Made by a program: the position numbers and the translations under genes. A stretch of DNA of 64,000 nucleotides, from positions 124,001-188,000 of the forward strand of contig CAWHIF010000001.1 of assembly GCA_963829235.1 (NCBI GenBank). The letters run 5' to 3'. The notes under the pieces were generated by a model. The model made no database searches, was not told the DNA's origin, and was given only the letters and a program-made list of their open reading frames with translations. Each line of letters opens with the position of its first letter. Within the stretch, counting starts at the first letter, position 1. Positions 36,240 through 46,620 of this stretch are shown one piece after another. Origin of the DNA: Bog-756 sp963829235. Lineage in GTDB: Bacteria > Actinomycetota > Acidimicrobiia > Acidimicrobiales > RAAP-2.

Positions 36240-37466
36240 ATGGCCGCCGATCACCTGGGCCGACGTGCCCTCACCACGACCTTCCTACGGTGGACCTTCT
36301 GGCGGGCTGTCTTCCATCGTGGCTACGTCTTGGCGTCGAGCCTCTATTTCGTGGTGACCGCGCATCTGTCGGCCTCCCAGTTGTTGGTCCTGGCCACGGT
36401 CATGTCGATCACGCTGGCGCTGTCGGACATCCCGCTCGGCGTGTGGTCCGATTCCTTCAGCCGGAAATGGCCGTTGGTGCTGGGGCACGCATTCCTGGCC
36501 GCCGGCATGATCATCACCGGACTGGTCACCGCGTATCCGCTGTTGGTTCTGACCCAGGTCCTGTGGGGCCTCGGGTGGGCGTTCTCGACCGGTGCCGACG
36601 TGGCCTGGATAACCGACGAGCTCGATCATCCGGGAATGATGGCCCAGGTTCTGACGGCACGGGCCCGCTGGGACCTCATCGGCGGTTCCGTCGGCATGGT
36701 CGCCATCGGCCTGCTGGCCTGGGCCCTCGGGCTCGGGACCGCCATCGTCGTCACCGGCGTCGCCATGGCCGCAGTCGGGATCTTTGTGGCGATCAAGTTT
36801 GTCGAAGGCAACTTCACGGCCGTGACGGCGGGGAGGTGGAAGAGCTCGGTCGCGATCTTCAGACAGGGACTCAGCCTGTCCCGGCGGGACAGCGACATCC
36901 TGTTGGTGCTGATCGCCACCGTCATCATCAATGCCGCCGCCATGATCTCGTGGGTCTTCCCGAGACAGCTCGTGAACGAAGGCTTCCCGAGCAGCCCGGT
37001 GCTCTGGTACACGGCCCTCGGCGTCCTCTCGTCCCTTGTCGGTGTGTTGGCCTTGCACCTCGTTGGAGCTCGCGTCAACGGTGTGGGCGTCGCCCGGCGC
37101 ACCTACGCACTCTCGTGCTTCTTGGGGCTGCTCGGTCTCATCATCCTGGCCTATGCGCCGACCGCGATCGTCGGGAGCGCCGGCATCGTGTTGGTGACCG
37201 GCGTCTCGTTCAATGTCACGAGATCGATCAGTACGATCTGGGTGAACCGACGTACACCCGGTGAGATTCGGGCCACGATGCACTCCTTCCTCTCCCAGGC
37301 GGAGTCGGTCGGGGAGATCGCCGGTGGCGTCGCCCTCGCCGGTCTGGCCAGGCTCGCGGGGGCGGTCCCGGCGATCGTGGCCGCCGGAGGGCTCATCGCT
37401 CTGACCGGTCTGCTCGTTGCCAGATCACGCGCCGACCGTCCCGCGTCCCCGCCGTCAATCGGATGA
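36240..37466 (+). CDS. MFS transporter
   Basis: The product is 408 residues from ATG 36240, directly after a GTG that could also start. It has 12 predicted helices. LGVWSDSFSRKWPLVLGHAFLAAGMI near residues 64-89 is the motif A region. GWAFSTGADVAWITDEL near 111-127 resembles the helix-4 acidic pair seen in some siderophore or sugar-type MFS proteins. The substrate is unknown. No regulator is adjacent. The following gene starts 61 bases downstream. Confidence 0.88.
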   Translation: MAADHLGRRALTTTFLRWTFWRAVFHRGYVLASSLYFVVTAHLSASQLLVLATVMSITLALSDIPLGVWSDSFSRKWPLVLGHAFLAAGMIITGLVTAYPLLVLTQVLWGLGWAFSTGADVAWITDELDHPGMMAQVLTARARWDLIGGSVGMVAIGLLAWALGLGTAIVVTGVAMAAVGIFVAIKFVEGNFTAVTAGRWKSSVAIFRQGLSLSRRDSDILLVLIATVIINAAAMISWVFPRQLVNEGFPSSPVLWYTALGVLSSLVGVLALHLVGARVNGVGVARRTYALSCFLGLLGLIILAYAPTAIVGSAGIVLVTGVSFNVTRSISTIWVNRRTPGEIRATMHSFLSQAESVGEIAGGVALAGLARLAGAVPAIVAAGGLIALTGLLVARSRADRPASPPSIG

Positions 37467-37527
37467 CGGAGGTTACGGCGAGTAATCCCCAGGTAGGGGT
37501 TCTCCCGGCCCGCGCCGGAATCCGCTC

Positions 37528-38118
37528 ATGGGGCGGACGATTTCGGCCGATGGTCCCCACATGGACATCTCCGGGAGCACGATGCGCCGCTGGCTGCGGG
37601 AGCTGGGCCCGTTCGGAGCCGAGACCTGTCGGTTCGCACGAAGGCTGGGGGACACGTCCCCGTCATCGGAACGCCTCTTCGTGCTCGGCACCCCGGACTT
37701 CGAACCCTGGCACTTCGTGGCGCACCTCGGGGAGCAAGCCACCAGATACGGTCGGACGGACCTGGTGCCGACGCTGATGCGCTGGCGGGTTCCGGCCAAT
37801 GCACCTGCCCACCTCTCCGTGGGGGTGAACAACGTGGCGCAGGCTTGTCGGCGTGACACCTTCCTGGTCATCGCTCCCGGGGGCGAAGCTCCGGAACTGC
37901 TCGAACGGGTGGCCGATGCCAAACGTGTCGGCTCCCGCATCATGAGCATGCACCGCGACCAGGGCGACCTGGCCGACCTGTCCCACGAGGCGCTCTCGGT
38001 GGACCCGTCGAGGGACGAACGGGCCTTCGAGATCACCCAGCACGTCGTCACGGACTCTGCGCCGGAGGAGGCCGGCATCAGGAGGTCGAGGCGGATCCGA
38101 CTCATCAGGCACCCCTGA
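37528..38118 (+). CDS. Conserved hypothetical protein
   Basis: The product is 196 residues from ATG 37528. Distinct phrases are FVLGTPDFEPWHFVAHLGEQA near residues 50-70, PTLMRWRVPANAPAHLSVG, and a Rossmann-like second half with DTFLVIAPGGEAPELLERVADAKRVGSRIMSM near 110-141. The last segment looks like a small SIS-type nucleotide or sugar-binding fold, but no catalytic residues are evident. Similar proteins occur in several actinobacteria, always as hypothetical. The stop codon lies inside a 17-base tandem duplication. Confidence 0.65.
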   Translation: MGRTISADGPHMDISGSTMRRWLRELGPFGAETCRFARRLGDTSPSSERLFVLGTPDFEPWHFVAHLGEQATRYGRTDLVPTLMRWRVPANAPAHLSVGVNNVAQACRRDTFLVIAPGGEAPELLERVADAKRVGSRIMSMHRDQGDLADLSHEALSVDPSRDERAFEITQHVVTDSAPEEAGIRRSRRIRLIRHP

Positions 38119-38137
38119 ACATCAGGCACCCCTGAAC
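38104..38137. repeat. 17-bp tandem duplication across a stop codon
   Basis: Two identical 17-base copies (ATCAGGCACCCCTGAAC) lie head to tail at 38104-38120 and 38121-38137. The first copy contains the stop codon of the preceding gene. The duplication looks recent, because the copies are identical. Confidence 0.85.
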
Positions 38138-38242
38138 GGGGCAGACCCGTGCTCCGTGACGAAGGCCGCAACTGCGGCCGAGCAGGGCATCTGGAGGCCG
38201 GAGCCCATTCAAGCTGCCGCTGGATCCTACCGATGAACGTAC

Positions 38243-41200
38243 GTGGGTACTGAGCCTCCCGCGTGTGCACAAGGAGAGTCTCGGGCGGATCGGGAGAACA
38301 GCTGGGTCGCGCGTCGCGGTCTCTCGATTTTGGTCAGCGTTTCGGCATTCCTGTTGCCCGTACTGGTTGCCGTCGCGGCTGCGGTGCTGTTCGTGCACCT
38401 GGTGTCGAAGCCACGCTCTGGCCCCGAGCTCTGGATCTGGTGGGCACTGGCCATCGTCTCCCCCTGGGTCGTGTACATCGTTGCCGATCGGGTGGCTCGG
38501 CGGGTGCTGCCTCTTGTCGCACTGCTCAAGATGACGCTGGTGTTCCCTGACCATGCCCCGAGCCGACTGGCCATAGCCCGCCGGGCCGGAAGCACCCGGG
38601 GCCTGGCGCGCCAGCTCGAACAGTCCCAGGAGGTCGACGCACACGACGATCTGTCCATGGCCGCCGAGCGCATCCTGGCTCTCGCCGCTTCGCTCAGCAA
38701 GCACGATCGCATGACACGCGGACACTCCGAGCGGGTCCGGGCGCTCACCGACCTCATCGCCGAACAGATCAAACTCCCCCCGGCCGATCGGGACCGACTT
38801 CGATGGGCCTCGCTGCTGCACGACATCGGCAAGCTCAGTGTCCCGGCGTCGGTGCTGAACAAGCCGGGCAAGCCCGACCAGGATGAGTGGCAGATCCTCC
38901 TCAGCCACCCCATCGAGGGGAAGCGGCTGGTGGCACCGTTGGCGGACTGGCTCGGGCATTGGGCTGCGAGTGTCCCCGAGCATCACGAACGGTACGACGG
39001 CAGCGGCTATCCACTGGGTCTGGCCGGCGAGCAGATTTCGATCGGCGGACGTATCGTGGCCGTCGCCGACACCTACGATGCGATGACCTCGACCCGCTCC
39101 TACTCGAGGGCGGCGACCCCGGCCATGGCCCGGCAGGAACTGACTGCCTGTGCCGGAGCCCAGTTCGATCCGGTGGTCGTCCGTGCGTTCCTCGAGGCAT
39201 CGGTCGGGCGTCTGCGTGTGGTCGGAGGCCCGCTGGCCTGGCTCGGAGAGCTCTTCACACTCAACGGCGTTCCTCAATTGGGACAGATCGTCGGTGCTGC
39301 CGGCAGTGCGATCACAGGGGTCGCTGCGGTGGTCGGTGTGGGCTTGGCCCTCGTGGTCGGGGCTCATCATCCCCCCGTGCACGCTGTCGCGGCCGGGATC
39401 TCGCCGGCCCGGTCAGCCCGCCCCCAATCGCCGGCGACACGAACAGACCAACCGGCACTGTCGGCGGACCGCCCGGTCGTCGTGTCGAACAGGAGCGATC
39501 CCCCGAAGCCCCCGCCCACATTTTCGGGAGATCCCGCGGGTGGTGGAAACCCCGCCGATCCACCCCCGGCCGCGGTTTCCGTTCCGCCACCCCCATCCGG
39601 TTCCGACCCACCGGCCACGAGCCCGGTCAACCCCCTCGCCGTCCCCGGCGCGCCTTCTGGCGTATCGGCCACGGCCGGGGATGCCAGCGCCACCGTCGCC
39701 TGGGCGGCTCCCGCCTCGGACGGTGGGTCGCCGGTGACCGGCTACATGGTGCTGGCCAGTGACCCGACCACCCCGGTCGACGGTGGCGAGACCTGCGGCT
39801 GGACGACGGGGCCGCTCACCTGCGCGGTGACCGGTCTGACCAACGGCGACACCTACTCGTTCACCGTGCGGGCCACCAACAGCGTCGGGCTCGGTCCCAG
39901 CTCGCCAGCCTCCGACCCGGTCACCCCTCTCACCGTCCCCGGGGAACCTTCGGGCGTGTCGGCCGCGGCCGGGAACGCCGATGCCACCGTCACCTGGGGG
40001 GCTCCCACCTCGGACGGTGGGTCGCCGGTGACCGGCTACCGGGTGACCACGTACGTCGGCCTGGTGGCCGAGGCCGTGACCACCGTCGGCAACGTGACGA
40101 CCGACGTGGTCGGCGGCCTGACCGACGGTGACACCTACTCCTTCACCGTCACCGCCATCAACGGGGTCGGGCTCGGTCCGACCACGGACTTCTCCAACAC
40201 CGTGACTCCGGCCACCGTCCCCGGGGCACCTTCGGGCCTGTCGGCCGCGGCCGGGAACGCCGATGCCACCGTCACCTGGACGGCTCCCGCCTCCGACGGC
40301 GGGTCGGCGGTGACCGGCTACCGGGTGACCACGTACGTCGGCCTGGTGGCCGAGGCCGTGACCACCGTCGGCAACGTGACGACCGACGTGGTCGGCGGCC
40401 TCACCGACGGTGACACCTACTCCTTCACCGTCACCGCCATCAACGGGGTCGGGCTCGGTCCGACCACGGACTTCTCCAACACCGTGACTCCGGCCACCGT
40501 CCCCGGGGCACCTTCGGGCCTGTCGGCCGCGGCCGGGAACGCCGATGCCACCGTCACCTGGACGGCTCCCGCCTCCGACGGCGGGTCGGCGGTGACCGGC
40601 TACACGGTGGTGGCCCGTGACTCGACCACGCCGGCCGGCGGTGGTGAGACCTGCAGCTGGACCGCGGGGCCACTCACCTGCACCCTGACCGGTCTGACCA
40701 ACGGCGATACCTACTCGTTCACCGTCCGGGCCGCCAACAGTGTCGGACTCGGTCCGAGTTCGCCGGACTCCAACACCGTGACCCCGGCCACCGTACCCGG
40801 GGCACCTTCGGGCCTGTCGGCCACCGGGGGTGACGCCGATGCCACCGTCACCTGGGCGGCTCCCGCCTCCGACGGTGGGTCGGCGGTGACCGGCTACCGG
40901 GTGACCACGTACGTCGGCCTGGTGGCCGAGGCCGTGACCACCGTCGGCAACGTGACGACCGACGTGGTCGGCGGCCTGACCGACGGTGACACCTACTCCT
41001 TCACCGTCACCGCCATCAACGGGGTCGGGCTCGGGGCCGACCACGGACTTCTCCAACGCCGTGACCCCGGCCACCGTCCCCGGGGCACCTTCGGGCCTGT
41101 CGGCCGCGGCCGGGAACGCCGATGCCACCGTCACCTGGGAGGCTCCCGCCTCGGACGGCGGGTCGGCGGTGACCGGCTACACGGTGGTGGCCAGTGACTC

Positions 41201-42545
41201 GACCACGCCGGCCAACGGCGGAGAGACCTGCAGCTGGACCACGGGGCCGCTCACCTGCACCCTGACCGGTCTGACCAACGGCGACACCTACTCGTTCACC
41301 GTCTGGGCCGCCAACAGTGTCGGACTCGGTCCGAGTTCGCCAGCCTCCAACACCGTGACCCCGGCAACCGTCCCCGGCGCACCTTCGGGTGCATCGGCCA
41401 CAGCCGGGGATGTCAGCGCCACCGTCGCCTGGACGGCTCCCGCCTCGGACGGCGGATCACCGGTGACCGGCTACACGGTGGTGGCCAGTGACTCGACCAC
41501 GCCGGCCAACGGCGGAGAGACCTGCAGCTGGACCACCGGGCCGCTCACCTGCACCGTGACCGGTCTGACCAACGGCGATACCTACTCCTTCACCGTCCGG
41601 GCCATCAACGGCATCGGCCTCGGTCCGAGCTCACCTGGGTCCAACACCGTGACTCCCGGGACCGTCCCCGGAGTTCCTTCGGGTGTGTCGGCCACAGCCG
41701 GGAACGCCGATGCCACCGTCACCTGGACGGCTCCCGCCTCGGACGGCGGGTCCCCGGTGACCGGCTACACGGTGGTGGCCAGTGACTCGACCACGCCGGC
41801 CAACGGCGGAGAGACCTGCAGCTGGACCACCGGGCCGCTCACCTGCACCGTGACCGGTCTGACCAACGGTGACACCTACTCCTTCACCGTCTGGGCCATC
41901 AATGGCATCGGCCTCGGTCCGAGCTCGCCCGCCTCCAACCCGGTCACCCCCCTCACTGTCCCCGGGGCGCCTTCGGGTGTGTCGGCCGCAGCCGGAGATG
42001 TCAGCGCCACCGTCACCTGGACGGCTCCCGCCTCGGACGGCGGCTCCCCGGTGACCGGCTACACGGTGGTGGCCAGTGACTCGACCACGCCGGCCAACGG
42101 CGGTGAGATCTGCAGCTGGACCACCGGGCCGCTCACGTGCACCGTGACCGGTCTGAACAACGGTGACACCTACTCCTTCACCGTGGCCGCCGTGAGCGCA
42201 GTCGGAGAAGGCCCCGCTTCCACCGTGTCGAACGCGGTCATCCCGGGCACGGCCCCGGATCCACCCACCATCTCCCTGGCCACGCCAGGAGTTTCCAGTG
42301 CGATGATCACCTGGATCCCGCCGATCTCAGACGGCGGTGCGCCCGTGACCTCGTACACGGTGGTCGCCGGTGACGTGACCACGCCGGCCAACGGGGGTCA
42401 GACCTGCACCTGGACGAGCGGACCGCTCACCTGCACGGTCACGGGTCTGACCGCCGGGGACGTCTACGTCTTGGGCGTATCGGCGACCAACGACGTCGGG
42501 TCCAGCACCACCGTGATCTCGGGATTGATCACGCCGCTCCCGTGA
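38243..42545 (+). CDS. HD-GYP phosphodiesterase with ten C-terminal Fn3 domains, one frameshift
   Basis: GTG 38243 opens a protein of about 1430 residues if one extra base is removed near 41033. Two N-terminal helices (residues 28-52 and 62-82) precede a canonical HD-GYP domain: HDIGKLS near 193, HHERYDGSGYP near 247-257 and ADTYDAMTS near 276-284. HD-GYP domains hydrolyse c-di-GMP. A third helix (about 347-366) and a Pro-rich linker lead to ten Fn3 repeats from about residue 465. Even-numbered helices before the enzyme place it inside and the repeats outside. In the fifth repeat, CTCGGGGCC replaces CTCGGTCC, shifting the frame. The first frame stops at 41197, and the second continues from there to 42545. 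Confidence 0.8.
39641..42540 (+). repeat. Ten tandem Fn3-coding repeats
   Basis: Units of 279-300 bases begin near 39641, 39940, 40219, 40498, 40792, 41077, 41368, 41659, 41959 and 42253. Each starts with a VPGAPSG-like phrase and ends with a VTP-like strand. Several blocks are almost identical, for example the RVTTYVGLVAEAVTTV segment in units 2, 3 and 5. The near-identity suggests recent duplication and makes the array prone to recombination and assembly error. Confidence 0.88.
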
Positions 42546-42659
42546 TCCCGGCCCAGACGGTTCTACCGGAATCTCCGGGCTTCGGGACGGGTCAGTCGGG
42601 AGCGGACGGGTCGAGCCGGGAGCGCCCGACGGGGGCATCGGAACGGGGGCCGGGACGCC

Positions 42660-43457
42660 TCAGCGGGGAGCGTGTCCGCGGAGATCTTCCAGGCCTGCCG
42701 GATGGTGGCACCCGCCGTCGACGACGATCGTCTGGCCGGTGATGCGGGCGGCGAGATCTGACGACAAGAACAGCACCGCATTGGCGACGTCCTTGGCGCG
42801 GGGAGCGATGAGCGGATTGATGTCGTCCACCGCCCAGATGCCTTCGGGCTGATCGTCGTTTCCGGTTCCAACGTTGCCGGGCGCCACGGTGTTGACCCTG
42901 ATCCCGTGACGCCCCAACTCATAGGCGAACGACTTGGCCAGCGAGATCACCCCGGCTTTGGCGGCGCCATAGGGGGCGTGATATGCGGCGGCGACGGTCT
43001 CGTCCACCGAGGTCAGTGCCACCATCGACCCACCCGCGCCCTGGCGCACCATCTGCTGACCTACCGACTGGAAGAGGGTGAAGACCTGGGTCAGATTGTT
43101 GTCGATCGCCCAGTGCCATTCATCGGGCGTCACATCCCCGACCGCGTTCCATGTGGCGCCCCCGACGATGTCGACGCAGACATCGATGCCCCCGAGCAGC
43201 TCGATGGCCGTGCCGATCGCCCGGGCCACCTGATCGCGCCGGGTCATGTCGGCGACGATCGGGTGGGCGACGCCCCCGGCGTCCTCTATCTCAGCCACGA
43301 TGGAGGCCGCCCGCCCGCGGTCGATGTCGATGCACGCGACGGCTGCCCCTGCCGCGGCCAGTGTCAAGACGGTATGCCGCCCGTGACCCGCCCTCCCAGA
43401 GAGAGAGCCGGCCCCCGAGACGACGGCCCGCTTGCCACCAAGACCCAGATCGATCAC
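42660..43457 (-). CDS. SDR family oxidoreductase
   Basis: The product is 265 residues from GTG 43457. The Rossmann start is altered, with VVSGAGSLSGRAGHGRHTVL in place of the usual TGxxxGIG. CIDID follows the second strand. The catalytic Ser and YxxxK are present as MVALTSVDET and YGAAKAG near residues 158-164. VNTVAPGNVGTG and LAARITGQTIVVDGGCHHP close the fold. It probably reduces or oxidises a keto or hydroxy group with NAD(P). The longer glycine loop could change cofactor binding. It is divergent from the aldehyde dehydrogenase, with 242 bases between them. Confidence 0.88.
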   Translation of the reverse strand: MIDLGLGGKRAVVSGAGSLSGRAGHGRHTVLTLAAAGAAVACIDIDRGRAASIVAEIEDAGGVAHPIVADMTRRDQVARAIGTAIELLGGIDVCVDIVGGATWNAVGDVTPDEWHWAIDNNLTQVFTLFQSVGQQMVRQGAGGSMVALTSVDETVAAAYHAPYGAAKAGVISLAKSFAYELGRHGIRVNTVAPGNVGTGNDDQPEGIWAVDDINPLIAPRAKDVANAVLFLSSDLAARITGQTIVVDGGCHHPAGLEDLRGHAPR

Positions 43458-43699
43458 ATCCCCACCCCCACGCTCGAGTCGAGAGCACGCTCACCTTCCA
43501 ACCGTTCGTTCATAGTGCAGGTCCGCCAGCCCCGCACCTCGGTGGACACAACGCACAGTGCCCCCAGCCCTGACGGTATTGGAATGCCAAGGGACTTTCG
43601 GCCCTACTCGCTTGCCTGCTCCGTTCGTAGCCTGGACGCAGAGACCGGTGCGTTCGGGCACGCCCGGTCCGACAATCTGGCCGAGGCAAGGAGCCGATC

Positions 43700-45265
43700 A
43701 TGGCTGTCATAGACAGAGTCGAGAACACAGGAATGACCGGCGAGGGGGTCTACATCGCACCGGGCCAATCCGGGAGCCTGGTGGACGTGAAGCCCCGCTA
43801 CGAGAACTTCATCGGCGGGCACTGGGTGCCACCGACCAAGGGCGAGTACATGCAGAACGTGTCCCCGGCCACAGGGCATGCCTTTACCGAGGTGGCCAGG
43901 TCCAGCGCCGAGGACGTCGAACTGGCACTCGACGCCGCCCATGCGGCCAAGGACGCCTGGGGCGAAGCTTCGCTGACCGAGCGGGCTGCCGTCCTCAATG
44001 CGGTAGCCGACGCCATCGAGGCCAACCTGACCATGTTGGCCGTCGCGGAGAGCTGGGAGAACGGCAAGCCGGTGCGTGAGACGCTGGCGGCCGACATCCC
44101 GTTGGCCGTCGACCACTTCCGGTACTTCGCCGGCGCCACCCGATCTCTCGAGGGCCGCTCGACCGAGATCGACAAGGACACGGTGGCCTACCACTTTCAC
44201 GAGCCGCTGGGGGTGGTCGGCCAGATCATCCCGTTCAATTTCCCCATCCTGATGGCCGCGTGGAAGATCGCCCCCGCGCTGGCCGCCGGCAACTGCACCG
44301 TGGTGAAGCCGGCGTCCCCCACCCCATGGTCGATCCTCAAGCTGGCCGAGGTGATCGGGGACATCGTGCCACCCGGTGTCCTCAACATCGTCACCGGCCC
44401 GGGCGGCGAGATCGGCAAGGCCCTTGCCTCCAGCCCGCGCATCGCCAAGATCGGGTTCACCGGCGAGACCACCACGGGACGGCTCATCATGCAATACGCG
44501 GCGGAGAACCTGATCCCCTCCACGGTCGAGCTCGGCGGCAAGTCACCGAACATCTTCTTCGCCGATGTCATGGACGAGGACGACCGGTTCCTGGACAAGG
44601 CCATCGAGGGCCTCGTGCTCTACGCCTTCAACAAAGGTGAGGTCTGCACCTGCCCTTCGCGGGCGCTTGTCCAGGAGTCGATGTACGACCAGTTCATGGA
44701 ACGGTGCCTGGACCGGATCGGCCGGATCACCCAGGGCAGTCCCCTCGACCCGACCACCCAGATCGGGGCCCAGAACTCGGCCCAGCAGCTCGACAAGATC
44801 ACCGGGTACGTCGACATCGGAATCCAGGAGGGTGCCGAGGTGCTGATCGGTGGCGAACGCGCGCCCCTCGGCGGTGAGCTCGTCGACGGGTACTACTTCG
44901 AGCCGACCGTCATGAAGGGCCACAACGACATGCGGATCTTCCAAGAGGAGATCTTCGGCCCCGTTCTCGCCGTCACGACCTTCACCGATGAGGCGGATGC
45001 CATCCGCATCGCCAATGACACCCTCTACGGCCTCGGTGCGGGCGTGTGGACGAGGAACGGCAACCTCGCCTATCGGATGGGACGGGCGATCAAGGCAGGT
45101 CGGGTGTGGACGAACTGCTATCACCTCTATCCGGCCGGAGCGGCGTTCGGGGGGTACAAGATCTCGGGCGTCGGCCGGGAGAACCATCAGATGATGCTGG
45201 AGCACTACTCCCAGACCAAGAACCTGCTCGTCAGCTACAGCGACGAGCCCCTCGGGTTCTTCTAG
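43700..45265 (+). CDS. Aldehyde dehydrogenase (AldB/ExaC-like)
   Basis: The product is 521 residues with AAGGAG 6 bases before ATG 43700. Hallmarks are PLGVVGQIIPFNFPILMAAWKIAPALAAGN, GFTGETTTG, ELGGKSPN (Glu general base near 281) and GEVCTCPSR with catalytic Cys316. The GEVCTCPSR wording and the C-terminal AFGGYKISGVGRENHQMMLEHYSQTKN are typical of acetaldehyde or aliphatic aldehyde dehydrogenases of the AldB group. It oxidises an aldehyde to an acid with NAD(P). The next gene is DUF779, a frequent partner of this enzyme subgroup. Confidence 0.94.
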   Translation: MAVIDRVENTGMTGEGVYIAPGQSGSLVDVKPRYENFIGGHWVPPTKGEYMQNVSPATGHAFTEVARSSAEDVELALDAAHAAKDAWGEASLTERAAVLNAVADAIEANLTMLAVAESWENGKPVRETLAADIPLAVDHFRYFAGATRSLEGRSTEIDKDTVAYHFHEPLGVVGQIIPFNFPILMAAWKIAPALAAGNCTVVKPASPTPWSILKLAEVIGDIVPPGVLNIVTGPGGEIGKALASSPRIAKIGFTGETTTGRLIMQYAAENLIPSTVELGGKSPNIFFADVMDEDDRFLDKAIEGLVLYAFNKGEVCTCPSRALVQESMYDQFMERCLDRIGRITQGSPLDPTTQIGAQNSAQQLDKITGYVDIGIQEGAEVLIGGERAPLGGELVDGYYFEPTVMKGHNDMRIFQEEIFGPVLAVTTFTDEADAIRIANDTLYGLGAGVWTRNGNLAYRMGRAIKAGRVWTNCYHLYPAGAAFGGYKISGVGRENHQMMLEHYSQTKNLLVSYSDEPLGFF

Positions 45266-45279
45266 CGTCGCAGGCGGAC

Positions 45280-45684
45280 ATGGGGGCCGGGTCGGGCGTG
45301 GTGGAGAGCGAAGGGCAGAAGCCTGTAGCCCGGGTCGTGGCCACGCAGGAAGCGCTCGATGCCATCGCGCAGGTGACCGGCGAACGAGGGCCCGTCATGT
45401 TCTTCCAGTCAGGTGGCTGCTGCGACGGCAGTCTCCCCATGTGCTTCGGCGACGGCGAGTTCACCGTCGGCAGTCATGACATCCGACTGGGCACCGTCGG
45501 AGGCTGCCCCTTCTATATCGACCACCGGCAGTTCGAGGCGTGGAAACACACACAGCTCATCCTGGACGTCGGCGCCGGTGAGCCGGAGGGCTTCTCCCTC
45601 GCCGCGGGTCGGGACCGGCATTTCATCACCCGCTCCAAGGTCTTCTCGCCGGCCGAACAGGTCGCGCTGGAGAGGGACGCATAG
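45280..45684 (+). CDS. DUF779 family protein
   Basis: The product is 134 residues from ATG 45280; a GTG slightly downstream is also possible. Signature phrases are GPVMFFQSGGCCDGSLPMCF near residues 42-61, GTVGGCPFYIDHRQFEAWKHTQLILDV, and the closing EGFSLAAGRDRHFITRSKVF. The conserved CC pair and Cys near 60 suggest metal or redox chemistry. DUF779 genes regularly sit beside acetaldehyde-type aldehyde dehydrogenases, as here, with 14 bases between the genes. The molecular function is unknown. Confidence 0.93.
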   Translation: MGAGSGVVESEGQKPVARVVATQEALDAIAQVTGERGPVMFFQSGGCCDGSLPMCFGDGEFTVGSHDIRLGTVGGCPFYIDHRQFEAWKHTQLILDVGAGEPEGFSLAAGRDRHFITRSKVFSPAEQVALERDA

Positions 45685-45738
45685 GGCTCGCACCCGACGA
45701 CCGTGCGCGGCGCAGCATGGACAACTACTCTCACGACC

Positions 45739-46620
45739 GTGGCGGACGATTGCTCCAACCTCGGTGACATGACCGGCCGCAACGTCGTCATCACCGGAGG
45801 GAACAGCGGCATCGGCAAGGCCACGGCCACGGCGCTGGCGCGACTCGGCGCGAGAGTGGTGATCACGGCCCGGGACGCCGGGCGGGGTGAGCGGGCCGTG
45901 AGCGACATCAAGCGAGCGAGCGACAGCGACTCGGTCGATTGCCTTCCCCTGGACCTGGCCAGCCTGGATTCGGTGCGCACCTGCGCCAAGGCCTTGCTCG
46001 ATCACCTGGAGGAGATCCACGTGCTCGACCTCAATGCCGGCGGAGTGCTGTCGCGTCGCGAAGTCACCACGGACGGGTTCGAGATGCAGTTCCAGGCCAA
46101 CCACCTCGGACACTTCCTCCTGAGCTCGCTCTTGCTCGACCGGCTGCGAAAGAGCGCTCCCGCCCGAGTGGTCGTGGTCTCCTCATGGGGTCACACCCAG
46201 GCCCGCGGCGGTCTCGACTTCGACGATCTCCAGTGGGACTCCCGCCCCTACCGGGGATCGTCCGTCTACAGCACGACCAAGTTGATGAACCTCTACTTCA
46301 CGTTCGAGCTCGCCCGACGAACGGCCGAGTCGGGTATCACCGTCAATGCGCTGCACCCCGGGTTCGTGGCCAGCGGCTTCGCCATGAGCGGGGACACGAA
46401 GTGGCTCCGGCTCGCCATCACGATCAGCCGGCCCTTCGCCCGCAGCCCGGAGAAGGGGGCACGAACGGCGGTGTGGCTGGCTGCGTCGCCCGATGTGACG
46501 AACATCACCGGGCGGTACTTCGTCGACTGCCGGACGAAGGAGCCGGCCGAAGCGGCTCTGGACCCGGAGGCGGCCCGCCGTCTCTGGGTGGTCAGTGAAG
46601 CGCTCACCGGCATCGCCTGA
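45739..46620 (+). CDS. SDR oxidoreductase, retinol-dehydrogenase-like
   Basis: The start is uncertain: GTG 45739 (293 residues) is used, with GTG 45703 and ATG 45769 also open. Motifs are VVITGGNSGIGKATATAL (TGxxxGxG) near residues 15-30, LDLNAGG in place of NNAG, and VVVVSSWGH. The catalytic YSTTK follows at about residue 177, then VNALHPGFVASG. The arrangement matches the RDH11-14/WWOX-like SDR group acting on hydrophobic alcohols or aldehydes. The gene follows DUF779 closely and may form an operon with it and the aldehyde dehydrogenase. Confidence 0.9.
   Translation: MADDCSNLGDMTGRNVVITGGNSGIGKATATALARLGARVVITARDAGRGERAVSDIKRASDSDSVDCLPLDLASLDSVRTCAKALLDHLEEIHVLDLNAGGVLSRREVTTDGFEMQFQANHLGHFLLSSLLLDRLRKSAPARVVVVSSWGHTQARGGLDFDDLQWDSRPYRGSSVYSTTKLMNLYFTFELARRTAESGITVNALHPGFVASGFAMSGDTKWLRLAITISRPFARSPEKGARTAVWLAASPDVTNITGRYFVDCRTKEPAEAALDPEAARRLWVVSEALTGIA

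Noticed and set aside
41027..41045. Programmed ribosomal frameshift
   Set aside because: The change is a T to GG replacement within a repeat that is otherwise identical in other copies, and no slippery heptamer or downstream pseudoknot was seen.
39413..41134. Long minus-strand open frame of 573 codons opposite the Fn3 array
   Set aside because: It is the antisense shadow of the GC-rich Fn3 repeats. The composition is Gly/Arg/His-rich and has no family character.
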